From contig OZ025242.1 in NCBI GenBank assembly GCA_964019155.1, positions 90,907,705 through 90,971,704 of the forward strand: DNA of 64,000 nt, given 5' to 3'. Below the pieces are notes generated by a model. It was not told the origin of the DNA. It searched no databases and was given only the letters and a program-made list of their open reading frames with translations. The stretch comes from Osedax fenrisi. Its lineage: Eukaryota > Annelida > Polychaeta > Sabellida > Siboglinidae. Positions 37,970-51,281 of this stretch are shown here, in pieces (position 1 is the stretch's first letter; every line of letters starts with the position of its first letter). The translations under genes were made by a program, and so were the position numbers.

Positions 37970-39690
37970 TATTATAATTTGTTAATATAATTATTATAAT
38001 AATATTAATTATTAAAAATTAATATCGAATCTGCGAATTTATTAAATTAATAAATTATTATTTATTAAATATATATTTTATTTTATTTAAAATTAGGGGA
38101 TTACAGAGTATAGGCAAATTTAGTTATATACAAATATAAGTGACTGGTCTAAGGAGGGCATACAGTAGATGAGTTTTTCTGGGTTTTATTAGGGAGTAGG
38201 CGTTTATGTGTACTCTTAAAGTAACTCTAATTCAGTGTTTATAATTTTATATAAGTGAGGATATACAATTATATATATATATATATATATATATATGATA
38301 TTTATCAAATATATTAAATAATTAATAATTATAATTATAAATAAGTGTTGCAATCATCCGTACAATTAGATGTCAGAAAAATATATTAATTAATTAGAAA
38401 ATATAAGTTTGCATGTTTATCGTCTTCATTGAATTCGGTGATTTTCGGAACACCCATATATTATGGGCCATAATCATATGTATGATTTAATTTATATAAA
38501 TTTAAAATGTATGCATTCACATAATATGTGTGTGTTTCAATGATCGATTAAACATCATTTATAATATATCGTAGATAGGAAAGACTAATATATTGATAAA
38601 ATATATACTGTAAATATATACATACACTGGTAAATCATATACCTAATTATATATTTATACACACTTATATATGTATGTATAAATATATATATATATATAT
38701 ATTATATAATAAATTATATAATATATATATATATATATAAATATAATATTGATTTATTGGTAGAAATTATTTTCATTGACGTATAATATAGGGGTATAGT
38801 TAAACTATTGATAATAAATGGATTTGTATTAACATTAGTAAATAATAAGAATCAAAGTATTCTATAGCATACGAGTGTGTAACGAGATTAATTAATAACA
38901 ACGGACCTGGAATATAATCATAGTAGTCCATGCGGTATAACAATGGGCAAGACCTTAGAATATATATGTATATATATATATATATTATAATAATTATAAT
39001 ATAATTGGCATTAAACACCTGATCCTAATGTCGATGATAATGGATAAGAAATAATAGTATAAACTATATAGCTTAAAGTTGCTATGCGAGGTGTCAGATT
39101 GATAATAATTATGTTTAATTATAGTTCATCTATATCTATATATAATATATATAAATATATATATATATATATTGATATAACTACATAACCAATACTTTAT
39201 ATAATATACCATACAGACTATATATATAAATAAGAATTTAACATTTATATTTTAATTAAAAATATCAATATTTTACCTCATGGAATGTTACACTTTAAAT
39301 AAGATAACATAACGGTTATATTCGTGCTTGTAACCTAACACTCTATACGTGTTGTTATGGTCCACTTATTCTATTGTAATCTTATGATTAATACAATGTT
39401 TCACACCTACCATTATGTAGTATATTAACAACAAAGCCATTTCATATCAACTAACAACACTTGCGAATGATTGATTATGAATATAGATACAAGGAATGCG
39501 TCGTACTATAATTTAAGTCGACAGTCAAAAGTAAATAATTTAATATAAACATAATTATATATATGAATGAAATCAGTTTATAGACAAGATCTAAGGAGAT
39601 TCAGTGAAATCGATAAGCTTATATATATATATGCTATTGTTGCATATTTATCACATATCTTGAACCTTGACAAGATATTTGATACTACAC
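37970..39690. other. AT-rich stretch without gene
   Basis: Several (TA)n tracts (38270-38296, 38685-38735, 38960-38985, 39150-39172). No exon recognised. Confidence 0.6.
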
Positions 39691-39842
39691 TCTCTATCTC
39701 TATCTCTCTCTCTCCCTCTCTCTCTATCTCTATCTCTCTCTTTCTCTCTATCTCTCTCTCTCTCTCTCTATCTCTCTCCCTCTCTCTCTCTCTATCTCTC
39801 TCTCTCTCTCTCTCTCCCTCTCTCTCTCTCTATCTCCCTCCC
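39691..39842. repeat. (CT)n/(CTAT) polypyrimidine microsatellite
   Basis: About 150 bases of CTCTCTATCTCTCTCCCTCT-type sequence. The long serine/leucine ORFs across it are artefacts of the repeat. Confidence 0.95.
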
Positions 39843-39899
39843 ACCGTGGGATACCCATATATTAAAACCATCAACTTTCATCTCCACTCTCTTCATTTA

Positions 39900-40013
39900 C
39901 CAGAACATCGATGCCATTCAAAGTCACCTCGTCCTACATACACCTACATACACCTCGACTACTTTAACTCCTTACTATGTTCTCTCCACAACTACTTAAT
40001 ACATGAACTAATA
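39900..40013 (+). pseudogene. Possible LINE fragment interrupted by a hAT MITE
   Basis: The frame reading LDYFNSLLCSLHNYLIHEL resembles the conserved LDYCNSLL-x-LP-x-x-LI-x-KLQ motif of CR1/L2-type RT C-termini. Composition is less AT-rich, as is the sequence resuming at 41015-41120 beyond the MITE. Short and degenerate, so tentative. Confidence 0.4.
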
Positions 40014-40021
40014 CCTACCAT

Positions 40022-41006
40022 TAGGGTTGTGAGTTAATAAAAAACATGTTTTAAACAGACGTTTTAAACGCGTTTTAAACCGTTTTAAACATAGAATAAA
40101 AAACGAAAAAAACAGAAAAAAACGAGATATTATTTAATAAGTGTTTAAAATATAATATTATTATTATTATAATAAAGTAAAATTAGATTTCTTTTATATT
40201 TTGTATAATAATTGAAAAATTAATGATTATAATCAATAAATTAAATAATTATTTAATAAATGTATAAAATAAATATAATATTATAATTATTATATTAATC
40301 AAGTAAAATTAGATTTATTTTATGCTTTGATATAATATTGTATACTAATTTAAAAATGATTATTTAATAAATGTATACAATTATTATATTATTATTATAA
40401 TAATAAAGTAAAATTAGATTTCTTTTATATTTTTATAATAATTGAAAAATTAATGATTATTTAATAAATGTATAAAATAAATAATATTATTATAATAATC
40501 AAGTAAAATTAGATTTATTTTATGCTTTGATATAATCAATTGTATAATAATATATATTATGTTTAATATATTTATTTTATAATAATTTATTATAAAAGAA
40601 ATATGAAAGTTCATACATTTTTTATAATATTAATTATATACAAATACAATGTATATTATACATAGATTGTGATACAATCTCCATATCTATAGCATTAAAT
40701 AATACATGAATAATCAGTGTTATATTGTAACAAAATAAATATTATAATAATTATAATTGTCATACTAATGTAGAGTATGACAATATGATTTAATGATGCT
40801 AATAATACAGATACTATATTATTTGAATTAATAATGAATATTCATAATATGTATTACTTTATTATTATTTTATTATTTAATAATATCTTTATAATAATTT
40901 TTTTTGTAATAGAAAAAAACGGATAAAAAACGAATAAAACGAAAAAAACCGTTCAAAACATGTTTTAAACGAGCATTAATAAAAAACGCGTTTTTTAACA
41001 ACCCTA
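40022..41006. mobile_element. 985-bp hAT-type MITE with 8-bp target duplication
   Basis: CCTACCAT occurs directly at 40014-40021 and 41007-41014. Between them the element begins TAGGGTTGT and ends ACAACCCTA, and both subterminal regions are rich in ACATGTTTTAAAC and GTTTTAAACG motifs. The interior has about four diverged copies of a roughly 90-120 bp AT-rich unit containing AAGTAAAATTAGATTT. The 8-bp duplication and the TAGGGTTG termini fit hAT. Confidence 0.88.
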
Positions 41007-41014
41007 CCTACCAT

Positions 41015-42256
41015 ACATTAACTGCAAATCATACCAAATTCCATCGCCAAGTGCCTTCTCTCTCTCCTCAGATTCTTGCAGGCCCATATAACACCCATCA
41101 TTCCTACCTCCCTCCCTCCCTCCCTTTAAAATAAAAGTACAACACATATAGTATATTTATATATATATATTTACAGAATATAATGTGTGAAGATTTTGTT
41201 ATTGATCAATTGAAATTTAAATAATTGAGTATAATATTTCTTTGAACTCCTATATAACATGTCTCGCTATACTATTAGTATTGTTATTCTATCATATTAT
41301 TACACACCTATAAGGCTATATCATGTGTAACAACGTATGTGTTAAACTATATACATACATACATAAGAGTAGGCTATACATATTGCGAGTGTAATCGGTA
41401 TACTAATATACTATATCAGTATGTATATCACGAGGTAACATATTTATATTTTTAATCTAAAATCAAATTGTAATTAAATAATCTAACATTTCTCTAATCT
41501 AGGCGATGAATCTGTATAGTGTACAATGTATACCCTATTCAATTAGGCCTATTGGATTAATAATTAAATATGTATATCCTGAATCCTAATATAACAAATG
41601 AGTTTAGCGATTATAATTATACAATCTTTAATATAAATAGCGGCGAGAAATGTATTAAAACTGTGACTAGCCGATGTGTCATACGATGAGATATTACCAA
41701 GGACATGTCCTTGGTATTACTATACCATCAATATAGCATATATAGTCCACTTAACACAGGTTAACACACTTAACACAGGTATACTACCATGAGCTTATTG
41801 CATATGTCCTTTGTATATAAATGTATATTGTGTGTATATGAATGTATATTATTTATGTGTAAGTGTATGTTTGTATATAAATTTATATTGTTTATAAACA
41901 TAATATTAAAATGTATGTTGTTTGTATATAAATAATATTGTTTATGTATAAATGTATGTTGTTTGTATATAAATGTAGATTGTTTATATACAAATGTATA
42001 TTGTTTATGTGTAAATGTGTAATATTTGTATATAATCTCTAATGTTTATGTATAAGTTTATGTAGTTTGTGTACGCTATCAGTGTTATTAAGATTATCCA
42101 TCACTAAAGGTTTGATTGTTGTAGCGTGGACAGGTGTACAGATGGTCAGACTACTGATGTATCTACTACCTGTCCATCTGACTAACTGTCCATCTGACTA
42201 ACTGTCCATCTGACTAACTGTTCATCTGTCCAACAAATACTGCACACTAAATATGA
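41015..42256. other. Upstream region of the first GXYLT gene
   Basis: Mostly AT-rich. It includes a CCCTCCCTCCCTCCCT run at 41107-41124 and a degenerate roughly 30-bp tandem repeat at 41815-42070 (TGTATATTGTTTGTATATAA type). No promoter element was recognised with confidence. Confidence 0.5.
42160..42232. repeat. 15-bp minisatellite upstream of GXYLT copy a
   Basis: Four copies of CTGTCCATCTGACTAA with slight changes, ending about 25 bp before the first in-frame ATG. It probably lies in the 5' UTR or core promoter. Related TGGACAG/CTGTCC motifs occur at 15230-15330. Confidence 0.75.
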
Positions 42257-45200
42257 ATGTTCTCCCGTACAGAGTTCACGATGAACCCTAAGATGGAAGT
42301 GTTACTGATTGTACTGGTGGGGGTAGCCGTGTACTTCTACCTGGACTACACTAAAACCGACTTCTCTAGAACTAAGAAAGAACCACTAGGTGGCGACCCC
42401 ACTAAAGACGAAGCCCGCAACTTAAAGTTCGTTATCACATCTCTAATCGATAACGTGTATTTAATAGTGATCGTATTTAATAGTGATCGTATTTAATAGT
42501 GGTCGTATACGTAAGCATTATCACGTAGTGAAAGTTTATCGCGCGAAGTTCATTATTCATTAACGTGTATATGTAACATACGTGTAAGTAACTCTAACAT
42601 GTATCGATACTTAAACAGGGTTCACGACACTGATCATGAGTTCACCAAAGACTCTAGTGCATCTGGTAAAGAGAAGCAGGAGAAGGGGGGGAAGGAGGGG
42701 AAGTATGAGACGGGACAGAACCAGGAGGAGAGACGCCCGTATGAGGAGATAAAACCTAAAGAACAGCCGGAAGAGAAGGTTATAGAACAACAGAAGCAGA
42801 AAGAGAAGGTTTTAGAACAACAGAAGCAGAAAGAGAGGGTTATAGAACAACAGAAGCAGAAAGAGAAGGCTATAGAACAACAGAAGCAGAAAGAGAGGGT
42901 TATAGAACAACAGAAGCAGAAAGAGAAGCTCATAGAACAACAGAAGCAGAAAGAGAAGGTTCTAGAACAACAGAAGCAGAAAGAGAAGGCTCTAGAACAA
43001 CAGAAGCAGAAAGAGAAGTTTATAGAACAACAGAAGCAGAAAGAGAAGGCTATAGAACAACAGAAGCAGAAAGAGAAGGTTCTAGAACAACAGAAGCAGA
43101 AAGCAGCGGAACAAGAGGAGCGGGATAAGAAGGAGGAGGATGACATGGATGGTATGGTACACATAGCAGTGGTAGCGTGCGGAGATAGACTACCCGAGAC
43201 GATAACACTGATAAAGTCTGCAGTACTGACCTCCCTACAACCCGAGAACATCAAGTTTCACGTGTTCACTGATGCGGAACTTAGGAAGGAATTCACCTTA
43301 CAGGTTAGTGTGTGTGTGTGGGTGTGGGTGTGTGGGTGTGTGTGTGAGTGTGTGTGTGAGTGGGAGTGTGGGTGTATTATACTCCTTATCAGTATGGCTA
43401 CCTAATATGCATGTTTAGTAGTGTGCTATAGTGGTGGTGGTGATGTTATTGATGTTAGTATTACATCAACTGGATATGTATACATATGTAGGTTGACTAT
43501 ATTAATGATAGTAATAATATCTAGCTATTATGTGCTTGGTTGCATACAATGACAATAGTCTAGGTAATAGGCTATTACTAATAGCATATAATAGCTATTG
43601 AATTAATAGATAAATCACTAAAAACACACACCACTATACCTTTTCATATATTTACATGTAAGTAGATAGGAAATATATAAGTCTATAGTCAAAGTTGTAT
43701 ATAAATATTCAATGAATTGAACTATTTTGTTAGTGTTATACAAAAGATCTCTACTATAGTATAATGTGATAGAGATTAATGGATTTTAATGGAGATTAAT
43801 GTAGAGATATCTCAAGCATTCATCATGTCTTTAGTGTATTATATAACGTGTGTGTATCACACACGCTTGCACCAAAGCAATATGGTGCCACCTATCTTAT
43901 CACTAATATACAATTATTTGATTTGTGCACATGTGCGATATCCACCACTATTAATTACATACGTATTACCTTAAAAATGGTGCCTTTGCAGACCGACCCC
44001 TATTGAATATATACGCGTTAAAATTAAATTGCCGTTAGTTCGTTGCAACCGTAACGATTATATATTATGATAATTATAATATAATTGTTTGATAATTAAA
44101 TATATAATAACTATAATTAATTAATAATAATCATTATACAATATGCGCGCACATAAGTGTTATATTAGATAAACGCGCAGACGTTCATACTCTATATTAC
44201 TACAATAGTAGTTCGCTGTATATTGCGATTGTTATTGATGTAAAGGAAGTGGATACTAGTAACTGAATGCGTTAATCTCGAAGAAGGCCGCCGATTATTA
44301 TTAGAATTTCAGAGTTCACTTTTTATTTTGAGGTTGTTTGGTTTTTTTTAGCTGCATTATATCTCTAAGCATATACAATATTGTGTTATTGTAAAATATT
44401 GTATATCTCGTTACTCGGTCAAATTATTTTAATTGTGCAGTAGTTCATATATAAGTACCGCCCACCTTGAACTCTGACATTCTTATAATAATAATCAGCG
44501 CCTTCTTTCAGATAATTCTAAGTATGTAGTGTATCATACGCTACATCATACACTACATCCTACACTGTGTATGCCACTTTGTGATAGAGTAGATACATTT
44601 CAAATTATTATTATTTATTTATACATATATATTGATCAATTTTAATGTACCATCTATACTAAGAATACAATTATATATTTAATATATAAAATATCAACAT
44701 TTCTCATAATTTTGTGTTTTTAAATTGAAAATATCATTTTATTGATATTTATAATCTAAATATATGGATATAGAAGTGTTTTCTATCTATTTCAACGAAA
44801 AACCTACTGTTTTAATATTTGACATATATAATATAACTAATATCCAATAAAAATCTCTTATGCTATTTTGTTAATGTATTGATTAAAGTGCCATTCTCGC
44901 GTATCTATCTTTTACATGCATTGCCTGCGTCAATTGCACGAGTCCTCTTTCTTCATATCTATATATTAATATAAATAAAAAAAAGTATACAAAAATAATC
45001 ATAGTACAAAAGTTACCACGCTTTAATAAATAGCCCTTTCCCCTATCTTTTACATGTATACTCGCGAATATCTCATGTCCCCTGTAATAACCTAATAACA
45101 CACCACTTTATTAGCTGAGGGACATACCCGTCCTAGCCGAACTCTACGACATACAATTCCCTGACACCGGCGACTCCACTGATTGGAGGGAGTTATTCAA

Positions 45201-48200
45201 ACCTTGCGCCTCTCAGCGATTATTCATACCGGTTAGTAGTTGCCACGACGATCTCGTAACACCAACAACGATAGTAGAATAGACTGTTACTACTGTCGTT
45301 GTTGATTACTGGTGCGTACTTAATCGATAACATTTGATCACCTATTAACACATTATTAGTAATATTATCTTTTAAGGGGATGTCACACACCTTATTTTAG
45401 GGGAAATAATGTGTTATTTAACATTTTTTATTTCATAATTCTACTCTATGGTATGTTTTTAATATCTGTAAACAAATTATTCATGAAAACAATCTAGAAA
45501 TAATATTAAGGGGACGCGATACCATTGATTTTTTCGAACAAAAATTGAATTTCAAATTTTTTTTTAATGTAAAATTATAATATTTCAAATATTATCTTTA
45601 AAATGGTGTTTAAATTATGTTCATTACGTTATTCATTTTGTTTATATTATTTTATTTGTACCTGTATAATCATATTGTTTATATTCATATATTATTTGAA
45701 ACTTGATTTACTCAGAATAATTATTTGTGACCAATCATTCTGACATAACTAGTATTAACTTTTGTACAATTGAATATTTTTTCTTCATTTTTTCAATATA
45801 ACTAGATAAAACCTGTAAGAATAAAGTAATTTGTTAAAATTAAAAAATATTTATTTAAAAAATTTTAATTAGCAATTTAGTTAGAAAATTAACATTTTTT
45901 ATCAGATTTTTCAATTATTTTTTTAGAAACGTATAACATAAAGACAAAGATTTTGCGAAGCAAAGATATAACACTCCCTATGCATGCAACGTAATTTAGT
46001 AATAGCCCGAACCGCTGCTAGCAGTAGTATCGAAATCACTGAAATATATTTAGGTTCGGCTCTGTTTGCATACAACAATGTTTTCATTGCTCTATTAAAT
46101 TACATGCAATATAAATTAGCTTTTACTCACTAAATATATACTTATAGCATTTAAAACATACATATCATATTTGTTTGTTATATATTAGTAATGAACACTT
46201 AGTTTTCATCATATAAATATTAATTTAAAGCATATTATTTAATATTTTAAAAGTGTATAGTTAAATACGAATTTACATTATAAACAACGCATAGTTCCTA
46301 AAAGTAACCTGCTATAGGTGGCACCAGGGTATTTTGTATAGAAATTCGAATTACACGATTTCGCGTAAGTGTTATATCTTTCCTTCGGAAAATCTTTGAT
46401 AAAGATGTGTAAACATCTATAAATTTCAACATATAATATAAAAATATGGAATATTATTAATAGATTAAAAAAAAAAAAAAAGGGAATATTTTTTGAGTTA
46501 ATAGATTTTTAAAAATAGCATTTTTTCGTATCTTTTACATGTAAACCAAACGATGGTATCGCGTCCCCTTAAGTGTTTTTTTGGATACATAATAAAATAA
46601 AAAAATATATAATTATTTAATTTAGATGACTAATTGACAGTATTATTTAACTTTTATTTTACAGTATTTGATAACTTATATATTATAGTGTTTGTAGTCA
46701 TGTGTGATCTTACTGATCAATGATATAGCAATTCCAAGTAACAACTATATATAATATAATATAAATGATAATATTGTATTTTTATGTTGCCAAACTTCAA
46801 ATGATGTTTTCTTGAAATAATGAATTCAAACTAATAGTGCATGTATAAAGCCTATTCATATAAACATTATCTCTCCTATATTAACCAATATTTGTATTTA
46901 TAGTATACAAAGAACATCTGTTTATATATTACAATAGAGATATCTCATACAATATTATTTTCTAATAATAGTAAACATACCATTTCTATAGAATAAATTT
47001 CAATAAATAACAATTCAAAATATTAATTATATACATATATATATACAATATATATATATAAGAAATATTATAAATATATGTCTATTATGGTATACATGTA
47101 TATATTATAAATACAATACAAACAAAAACAGATTGATTCAATGTATAGAATTCTACCAGACTATTAATAGACCATATGCTGCCTTTCTATTTACATGGTA
47201 AAATGTGAAATGGAGTATGCACTTACATATGAATACATTGCAGTCTAATACCATATGTTCAAATATATAATATATATATATATATATATATGAATATATT
47301 AATAAATGTAATCACAAAAATGTCATGATATATAATGCATTTGAAAATCTGAATTAAAAATATTCATTATTGAAAATGTCATCTGATGCGATAATATTCA
47401 AATAATATATAAACAAAATTATTGAATTTAATAATTTAATTTATCTGACATTTATTTTGTAGTATCGTTTCAAAATAAGTATTTTCTAAGTTATATTTCA
47501 TATAGAAACTTAAATACAATTCAAGAGATTATATTTCTTATATTTTCATTTTACAATAGTAATTTTCTATTTCATATATTTTAATTTTACAATAGACATT
47601 TTTTTAGATTCAAATTTTTCAAAAACTCTTCATCCTCTTATTGTTATCTTCCTTGGGTGTTTATTTCTATAACTTGCGATTATCGCATACCTAATAAATG
47701 TTTCTATTCATCATAATTGTTCACTACTATTAAAATAGTAGCATGTATATACAATCTCTACTATCACTAAGGAGAATACCAGTGATTTCGTGGCGAGTGA
47801 TTTCCTACGGATAGTTGATCTCATGCGCGCAATGATAAAATATAATTATCGTCGATAATACATATTAATAATGAGGGTTATAAAGAGTAGAATTTACACC
47901 GCGCCTGAAATCACCGCACCAAATTAAATCACTTCGCCCTAGGTCACAGATCACCACTAAACACACTACTGTATACCTACCGCCCCCTATATTACAACCA
48001 CCACCTCTTCCATTACAGATGCTTCTACAACAAGTAGACAGACTACTGTACGTCGACACCGACATCTTGTTCCTGCGACCCGTAGAACACCTGTTCGACG
48101 AGTTTAAACGCTTCAACTCCACCCACGTGGCAGCGATGTCCGCCGAACACGAGCAGAGCAACGCCGGCTGGTGGGTAAACTCGTAGTTAATAAGCTGGCT

Positions 48201-49082
48201 CGCGTCCAGTGTACGCTGTGTTGGGCACGCTTTCATTAGATATCGATATTGAAATAGTTGAGCCACTTTCTACTAAACTTATCTTACCACGTCTAAAATA
48301 CTAAATAATACATCATTTTAGGAATTGAAAATGTTTTATATATTATAATTGATAAATCGGATACATTTTTTCGATAATTAGATATAATTTAAACAAATTG
48401 TTCTAGAAAATGTTACAAATAATGGCTCAACTCTCCACAATTTCGGCGATTCAACTCTCCGCATTTGTTCCGGGTGTTTCTAAAGCTGCTTAACCTCTCT
48501 CTGCGTGCAGGTACAACAGGTTCGCGATGCACCCGTACTACGGCGACCTCGGCGTGAACTCCGGCGTGATGCTGATGCACCTGGCGAGGATACGACGCTC
48601 CGATTGGCTGCCGCGCATCGCCCAGTACCACCGCACCTACCGGTACAACATCACTTGGGGCGATCAGGATCTGCTCAACATCTACTTCCACTACTCCCCG
48701 GGTATGTGTGTGTGTATACCTATATGTATACCTATGTGTATAGAATATCGGTGATCTCGCGCGAAGTTATTTCCAGCGGATTGGTGATCTCTCGCGTAAC
48801 GATAATGGATATAGATAGATAGATAGATTAGATAGATTAATAGTTTATTATATGTACGAATGATATGGGTATGTGGGATAGGGTTAGGGGTAACGAGTAA
48901 GTACATATAATGAGACATGAAACACGGATGAACAAAACTAAAAAGAAAAAATAGAATAAAAAACAATAAAAAACAATGAATTAATCATGCCCGATATTAA
49001 CGTAAATAATATTTATAAAAAGTAGAATTTACACTTCCCGTGAAATCACTTCGCACGATATCTCTGCTACATATACATATAC

Positions 49083-49138
<56 letters not shown>

Positions 49139-49846
49139 TCATCTCACGTTTAATCAGACTCAAAGCGAACCTCAAAATATATCCGATATATCAAATTATT
49201 CTTATATATATTTACGTATGTACAAAACAAAATTAGAATTTGTAAATAGTCAATAAGTGAGTTAGAAGGATTTCTGAATTAGATGACTGTATATCTCTTA
49301 TAAATATATATTGATAGTATTAGTATCATTAGATGTAGGCATTTTCTGGGTAAATCTGTAACGCAGCCCTACTAGATTAGTGCATTGCTTCAATGACAAT
49401 TTATATTCTATTTATTATTATAATTTATGATTTATTTACAATATACCTATACATACAAAATACAAGTTTTTAATATAATACATCAGCATATTATAACAAT
49501 ATTAATATAATTAAATATACGAGTGTATTGAAGGTTAAGATCACGAGACTACTTGATTATAATCTATGTAATGAATTATTCTTAAATTACTTTTTTTATC
49601 TACGAATATAGAAGAAACACCTATTGGCACTAGACTATTGCATTTTGGGTAAACGTATACATAGATGGCTAGTTGAAGATATTGAGATGTAATGCATACG
49701 ACTACTTTATTATCATTGATATATTCCGATATAGAATTAAAATATGCGACCTATGCATACATATAAATATAAATATAATAAAATATTTGTTAAATTACCA
49801 TATAATTAATTAAATTATCATTTAATACAAATATATAAATGTAAAA

Positions 49847-49888
<42 letters not shown>

Positions 49889-51238
49889 TGTTTATTATGT
49901 ATTATATATATGTTTATTAAGTGTTAAATTAATATACACAAAATTACACGATATAATAATTTAATGATAAATAATAAATGAAACAAAGAATGATGCTTTA
50001 CATACGCCATACATATACATTGTGTTTATATAGATTACGTACACAGTGTACAGTGTACATTGTACAGTGTACATTGTACACTGTACAATGTACACTATAT
50101 TATCTGTAACACTTTATTAATATCGCAGAGAGTATGATGTAACGCTATAATAGTATCGGAGGGTTCATGCATCGATGTAGTGAGAAAGTGGATAAGTAAT
50201 TGAATGTAGTGTATGGCACTATCCGCTACGGGCGCTGCAGTCGAAACCCACTATCTGGCCCACTACTTTTTATTTATAATAATATTTATTTATACATATA
50301 TATATTGATAATTACTACCAATTTTAATGTACTATCTATACTAAAAATAAAATTGTATATTTAAAATACATTATATCAACATTCCTCGTAATTTGTGGGT
50401 ATTTAAATTGAAGATATCATACTATTTTATTGATATTTATAATCTAAATCCATTGATATAGATAGAAGTCACTTTAATCTATTTCGACGAAAAGCCTACT
50501 GCTTTAATATTTGACATATATAATATGACTAATATCCAATCAAAATCACTGATACCATTTTGTTAGTTTATCGATAAAAGTGTCATTCACATGTCTATCT
50601 TTACATGCATTGCGTGCGTCGTCAATTGCACAGGTCCACTTTCTTTACATTGATGGTATAAATCTATACGACGTTGTTATTGTTACTTGCGCCTTTGTAA
50701 TACATTCTCGTCTCTTTGTCATCGTCAACATCTTATAGTTATTCAAGTGTACATCTCAAATACTAATGAATAGCGTATAATATATATATACTGATTGATA
50801 TTAGTAAAGATTAAAATATCTTTTTTATAGCCCATTTATAATTAAAAATATATTCAATAATTATTATCAATACATGTATTATATTATTATAAGCGAATAA
50901 CTTCTAATCGTGATTACGACCATCGATACGATAGCCTACTGATGTATACTACAGCGTCTAGTACATACACACTCGTAGATAACAAGCCCTGCCCACCCGT
51001 ATACAGAGCAACTCTACACGTTCAGATGTGACTACAACTATAGGCCCGACCACTGCATGTACGGCCAGAACTGCGATCCAATCAGAACGGAGGGAATAGC
51101 GGTTCTTCACGGAAACAGGCGTTCTTTCCACAACGATAAGTATCCCGTGTTCAAAATCATCTACGACTCTTTCGCGAGGGTTACTCTCCTTCTCTCTCTC
51201 TATCTCTCTCTTCTATTTATCTCTCTGTCTCTCTGTCT

Positions 51239-51281
<43 letters not shown>

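Noticed and set aside
39567..40037. Serine/leucine-rich ORFs of up to 156 residues
   Set aside because: Product of the (CT)n microsatellite; open in several frames with no exon features.
42634..43254. 206-residue minus-strand ORF rich in CFCCS
   Set aside because: Antisense shadow of the GXYLT stem repeat exon.
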